Position numbers and translations under genes: made by a program. Positions 14,737 to 17,334 of a DNA stretch of 17,334 bases are shown here, piece after piece (the first letter of the stretch is position 1; every line of letters begins with the position of its first letter). The notes beneath the pieces are model-generated. The model saw nothing but the letters and a program-made list of their open reading frames with translations. It was not told where the DNA came from and did no database searches. The stretch is taken from contig JAUWXV010000054.1 of NCBI GenBank assembly GCA_030616165.1, positions 1-17,334 on the forward strand. Direction: 5' to 3'. The DNA is from a bacterium (lineage in GTDB: Bacteria > SM23-31 > JAUVVT01).

Positions 14737-14856
14737 GCAACCTTTTTGAAAAAAGGTTGCACCAAAAACTTTATTCTTTTCCTCATCCCGAATCTTCGGG
14801 ATAAGTATAAAGTTTCTTTGCTGATGTGGCAATGCCACCTTTCTTTTCAAAGAAAG
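14737..14856 (+). repeat. Structured intergenic repeat element, copy B
   Basis: Helices appear in the same order as in copy A. GCAACCTTTTT (14737-14747) pairs with AAAAAGGTTGC (14750-14760) across a GA loop. AAACTTTAT (14766-14774) pairs with ATAAAGTTT (14807-14815), enclosing ATCCCGAA/TTCGGGAT (14785-14802). The last is CTTTCTTT (14839-14846) with AAAGAAAG (14849-14856). An extra GTGGC/GCCAC hairpin (14826-14838) is inserted. The first stem, lacking a following T-run, could still weaken read-through from the gene ahead. Confidence 0.75.
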
Positions 14857-14873
14857 TAGTTTTAAATTGTATT

Positions 14874-15509
14874 ATGAACTATCTATATCCCATATTTATA
14901 AATCTTGAAAGTAAAAGATGTCTTGTAGTTGGGGGTGGTGAGGTTGCAGAAAGAAAAGTAAAAGGGCTTTTAGAATCTAAGGCAAATGTTACGGTGATAA
15001 GTCCTGATATTAGTGAATATACTGCAAACTTGGCTAAAGAGAACAGGATAATTTACAAAAAACGTTCATATAAAAAAGGTGATTTAAAAGGCTTCTTTCT
15101 TGTTATAGGTGCCACTGACTCAGGTGAAATAAATGAATTAATTTCAATAGAAGCAAAAGAAATGGGAATACTCTGCAATATTGTTGATAGTCCTCACTTT
15201 TGCAATTTTTTCGTCCCATCTATTGTGAGTTCCGGTGATTTAAAAATTGCAGTTTCGACAAATGGTAAAAGCCCGGCACTTGCAAAAAAGATTAGAAAAG
15301 AACTTGAAAATATTTACGGCAGTGAGTATGCTCATTTTCTGGATTATCTGGGTAAACTCAGAGAAAAGTTGTTAAAAATGAAGAATATTAATGATAAAAA
15401 AAGAAAAGAGATATTTGAAAATATCGTAAATTCAAATGCGATTTTTTATTTAAAGAATGGCGACCAGGAAAAATTTAAAGAAGAAGTTGAAAAATGGATT
15501 TTATTTTAA
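14874..15509 (+). CDS. Precorrin-2 dehydrogenase / sirohydrochlorin ferrochelatase-like protein
   Basis: This 211-residue protein matches the SirC/Met8/CysG N-terminal family, which oxidises precorrin-2 to sirohydrochlorin with NAD and may also insert iron. It begins MNYLYPIFINLESKRCLVVG, leading into the dinucleotide-binding GGGEVAERK (20-28). VIGATDS (77-83), CNIVDSPHFCNFFVPSIV (101-118, with Asp105 at the position of the catalytic Asp in CysG) and VSTNGKSPALAKKIRKEL (127-144) follow. I chose the ATG at 14874 because the longer frame from a GTG at 14826 is made of repeat sequence. It overlaps hemA by 16 bases. The pairing feeds siroheme, cobalamin or the siroheme-dependent haem route. Without a C-terminal methyltransferase domain it is not a full CysG. 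Confidence 0.9.
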   Translation: MNYLYPIFINLESKRCLVVGGGEVAERKVKGLLESKANVTVISPDISEYTANLAKENRIIYKKRSYKKGDLKGFFLVIGATDSGEINELISIEAKEMGILCNIVDSPHFCNFFVPSIVSSGDLKIAVSTNGKSPALAKKIRKELENIYGSEYAHFLDYLGKLREKLLKMKNINDKKRKEIFENIVNSNAIFYLKNGDQEKFKEEVEKWILF

Positions 15510-16768
15510 TCGGAATGAATCATAATACTGCTCCGGTTGAGGTGAGGGAGAAGGTGGTATTTTCGGAACCTCAGGTTAAAGAGGCTCTTAAAACTATAAA
15601 AAAAGATGGAATCTTATCAGAAGGGATGATTGTTTCTACTTGCAATAGAACAGAATTTTATGGTGTCAGCATTAAAAATAATGATCCAGAGAAGTATATC
15701 CGTCTGTTTCTGGATAAGTTTAAAGGAGTAAATTGGTTTTCTAATAGTGAATATTCATATATATTAAAAGGTGAAGATGTTGTGAGGCATTTATTCAAAG
15801 TTACGACCGGACTTGATTCAATGATAGTAGGGGAGACACAAATTTTTGGACAGATAAAGACAGCATACAGTTTATCCTGTAAATTCAAAATAAACAACAT
15901 TTTTTTAAATAAACTTCTTCACTGGTCATTTCGGGTAGGAAAGAGGGTAAGGAGTGAGACACGGATAGGTATTGGGGCAGTCTCGGTGAGTTTGGCTGCT
16001 ATAGAACTTGCCCAGAAAATTTTCAAAGACTTAAGTCAGCGAAAGGCATTTCTAATAGGTGCAGGAGAGACCGGAAAATTATCCGCAAAACATCTCAAAG
16101 AAAAGGGTATGGGTAAATTTTTCATTACCAACAGAACTTTTTCAAAGGCAGAAAGTATTGCATCAAAATTAGGAGGTGAAGCAGTCCCTTTTGATATAAT
16201 TGGCGAGATTCTTCCATTAGTTGATATAGTTATTAGTGCTACTGGCTCTTCTGGATATATCGTCGATTACGAAATGATGAAAAAGTATATGCATACGGGG
16301 GATAATAAGCCTGTATTTATAATTGATATTGCAGTCCCACGTGATTTCTCTCCAAAAATCAGGGAAATTGAGAATGTATTTTTGCACGACATTGATGACC
16401 TCAATGTCATAGTTGATAAAAATATAACAAAGAGAAAAGCAGAAATTCCAAAAGCAGAAAGGATTGTCGAAGATGAAGTAAAAAACTTTATCGAATGGTA
16501 TAAATCTCTTGAAGTTACTCCTGTTATAAAGATGCTTCGAGAAAAATTTGAAATCATCAGGAAGTCGGAATTTGAACAGCACAGGAAAAAATTTTCAAAG
16601 GAAGACTGGGAGCAGTTGGATTTATTTACAAAGCACTTTATCAACAGGCTGCTTCATTACCCAATCAGCAAAATGAAAACTTTTAATGAAGACCCGTATA
16701 TTAATTTACAAATGATTGATGCAATTAACGAAATCTTCGAACTTCATAAAAAGAAAAAGGAAAAATAA
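15494..16768 (+). CDS. hemA: Glutamyl-tRNA reductase
   Basis: This is the first committed step of C5-pathway tetrapyrrole synthesis: NADPH-dependent reduction of glutamyl-tRNA to glutamate-1-semialdehyde. The 424 residues match the family length. The catalytic Cys50 lies in STCNRTEFYG (48-57), the conserved His99 in RHLFKVTTGLDSMIVGETQI (98-117), and the NADPH domain starts at FLIGAGETGKLSAKHL (186-201). IDIAVPRDFSP and the C-terminal helical dimerisation domain follow. Translation is probably coupled to the precorrin-2 dehydrogenase because the two frames overlap by 16 bases. The usual partner hemC is not next; a four-helix-bundle gene lies there instead. Confidence 0.97.
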   Translation: MDFILIGMNHNTAPVEVREKVVFSEPQVKEALKTIKKDGILSEGMIVSTCNRTEFYGVSIKNNDPEKYIRLFLDKFKGVNWFSNSEYSYILKGEDVVRHLFKVTTGLDSMIVGETQIFGQIKTAYSLSCKFKINNIFLNKLLHWSFRVGKRVRSETRIGIGAVSVSLAAIELAQKIFKDLSQRKAFLIGAGETGKLSAKHLKEKGMGKFFITNRTFSKAESIASKLGGEAVPFDIIGEILPLVDIVISATGSSGYIVDYEMMKKYMHTGDNKPVFIIDIAVPRDFSPKIREIENVFLHDIDDLNVIVDKNITKRKAEIPKAERIVEDEVKNFIEWYKSLEVTPVIKMLREKFEIIRKSEFEQHRKKFSKEDWEQLDLFTKHFINRLLHYPISKMKTFNEDPYINLQMIDAINEIFELHKKKKEK

Positions 16769-16782
16769 TACATATAAATAAT

Positions 16783-16810
16783 AAATACTAAAAACTAAAT
16801 TCTAAACAAA
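16783..16810. repeat. AT-rich inverted-repeat arm left of the four-helix-bundle gene
   Basis: This stretch includes CTAAATTCTAAA (16795-16806), the exact reverse complement of TTTAGAATTTAG in the tandem array downstream, and AATACTAAA, the complement of its TTTAGTATT. The four-helix-bundle gene is thus bracketed by inversely related sequence. Confidence 0.6.
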
Positions 16811-16815
16811 TTCAA

Positions 16816-17178
16816 ATGAAGAAAATTCAAAATTCAAAACAATATGATTTGGAGGATAGAACTTTAAAATTCTCGAAAGATATTATCAAGTTTTTAAAGA
16901 CCATATCTGGTACATTAGCTAATAATGAAATAATAAAACAACTTATAAGATCTTCTTGTTCTGTTGGAGCAAATTATATTGAAGCGAATGAATCATTGGG
17001 CAAGAAAGATTTTTTAATGAGGATAAAGATTTGTAGAAAAGAATCAAAAGAAACCATTTATTGGCTGAAGCTTATTGAAACAAAAAATAATGGTGGTGAG
17101 AAAAAAAGAGAATACTTAATAAAGGAGGCAACTGAACTTATGAAAATATTTGGCTCCATAATAGAAAAATCAAAATAA
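16816..17178 (+). CDS. Four-helix-bundle protein (S23/IVP family)
   Basis: This 120-residue helical protein matches the four helix bundle / 23S rRNA intervening sequence family (PF05635, TIGR02436). Typical segments are DLEDRTLKFSKDIIKFLK (11-28), a helix with QLIRSSCSVGANYIEANES (42-60), KDFLMRIKICRKESKETIYW (64-83), and a final helix over 98-118. Family members occur inside 23S rRNA intervening sequences, next to diversity-generating retroelements (as Avd) and, very often, as free-standing copies in Gram-negative genomes. No rRNA, reverse transcriptase or variable repeat is nearby, so this is a free-standing copy of unknown function. It lies 47 bases after hemA and between inversely related AT-rich repeats, which fits insertion as a small mobile unit. 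Confidence 0.88.
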   Translation: MKKIQNSKQYDLEDRTLKFSKDIIKFLKTISGTLANNEIIKQLIRSSCSVGANYIEANESLGKKDFLMRIKICRKESKETIYWLKLIETKNNGGEKKREYLIKEATELMKIFGSIIEKSK

Positions 17179-17185
17179 TTATTAG

Positions 17186-17334
17186 AATTTAGTATTTAGA
17201 ATTTAGTATTTGTTTAGTATTTAGTATTTAGAATTTAGTATTTGTTTAGTATTTAGTATTTAGAATTTAGTATTTGTTTAGTATTTAGTATTTAGAATTT
17301 AGTATTTGTTTAGTATTTAGTATTTAGAATTTAG
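17186..17334 (+). repeat. 32-bp AT-rich tandem repeat array, open at the right edge
   Basis: The unit is 32 bases long and contains TTTAGTATTTAG, TTTAGAATTTAG and TTTG. The marker TTTGTTTAG recurs with its G at 17212, 17244, 17276 and 17308, an exact 32-base period. The first unit is imperfect and the last is cut by the window end. Units are directly contiguous with no spacers. Confidence 0.9.

Noticed and set aside
14826-14873. Upstream GTG extension of the precorrin-2 dehydrogenase
   Set aside because: The extra 16 codons are encoded by the repeat element, and family homology begins right after the ATG at 14874.
16816-17178. Diversity-generating retroelement accessory gene (Avd)
   Set aside because: The protein is of the same fold family, but there is no reverse transcriptase or template/variable repeat in the window.
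17186-17334. CRISPR array
   Set aside because: The 32-bp units are contiguous and AT-only repeats with no unique spacers, and no cas gene is present.

Overview
This window is low-GC, gene-dense bacterial DNA, probably from a Gram-negative lineage near the FCB group (Ignavibacteria, Marinimicrobia, KSB1 or Cloacimonadota-like). I infer this from a TonB-dependent receptor with an N-terminal carboxypeptidase-regulatory-like domain and a signal peptide, AT-rich codon use, and many short palindromic intergenic repeats. I cannot name the species. No rRNA, tRNA, CRISPR array, transposase or integrase gene was found.

Layout. (1) 1-1624, minus strand: a GtrA-like membrane protein, a CDP-alcohol phosphatidyltransferase and an overlapping HAD-IB phosphatase that runs off the left edge, which look like a two-step phospholipid head-group module. 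(2) 2032-4557, minus strand: an orphan MttB/COG5598-type methyltransferase, visibly richer in GC than its neighbours, followed by a Tat-exported sugar-isomerase-like TIM barrel. (3) 4797-9960, minus strand: proC, then a 37-codon small ORF, etfB, etfA and a long acyl-CoA dehydrogenase. The ETF and dehydrogenase form an acyl-CoA oxidation or reduction electron-transfer unit. (4) 10170-10409, minus strand: a stand-alone Lrp/AsnC effector-binding (RAM) domain protein. (5) 10687-13083, plus strand: a TonB-dependent outer-membrane receptor. (6) 13907-16768, plus strand: a CcsA/HemX-like membrane protein, precorrin-2 dehydrogenase and glutamyl-tRNA reductase, an early tetrapyrrole cluster. (7) 16816-17178: a free-standing four-helix-bundle (S23/IVP) gene followed by a 32-bp tandem repeat array that runs off the right edge.

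The most unusual content lies between the genes. Two copies of a structured repeat (6554-6705 and 14737-14856) keep the same order of hairpins and show compensatory base changes; one of them supplies the stop codon of etfA. A segment of about 420 bp downstream of proC is bracketed by a 34-bp near-perfect duplication of the proC tail and by two copies of a palindromic repeat. A 186-bp element at 13095-13280 has 15-bp perfect terminal inverted repeats. The four-helix-bundle gene sits between inversely related AT-rich repeats. Several REP-like hairpins share the core CCGAGTACTCGG or begin with GTCATT. I found no gene system that I would call a new defence or metabolic system; the best candidates for novelty are these repeat families and the small ORF upstream of etfB.
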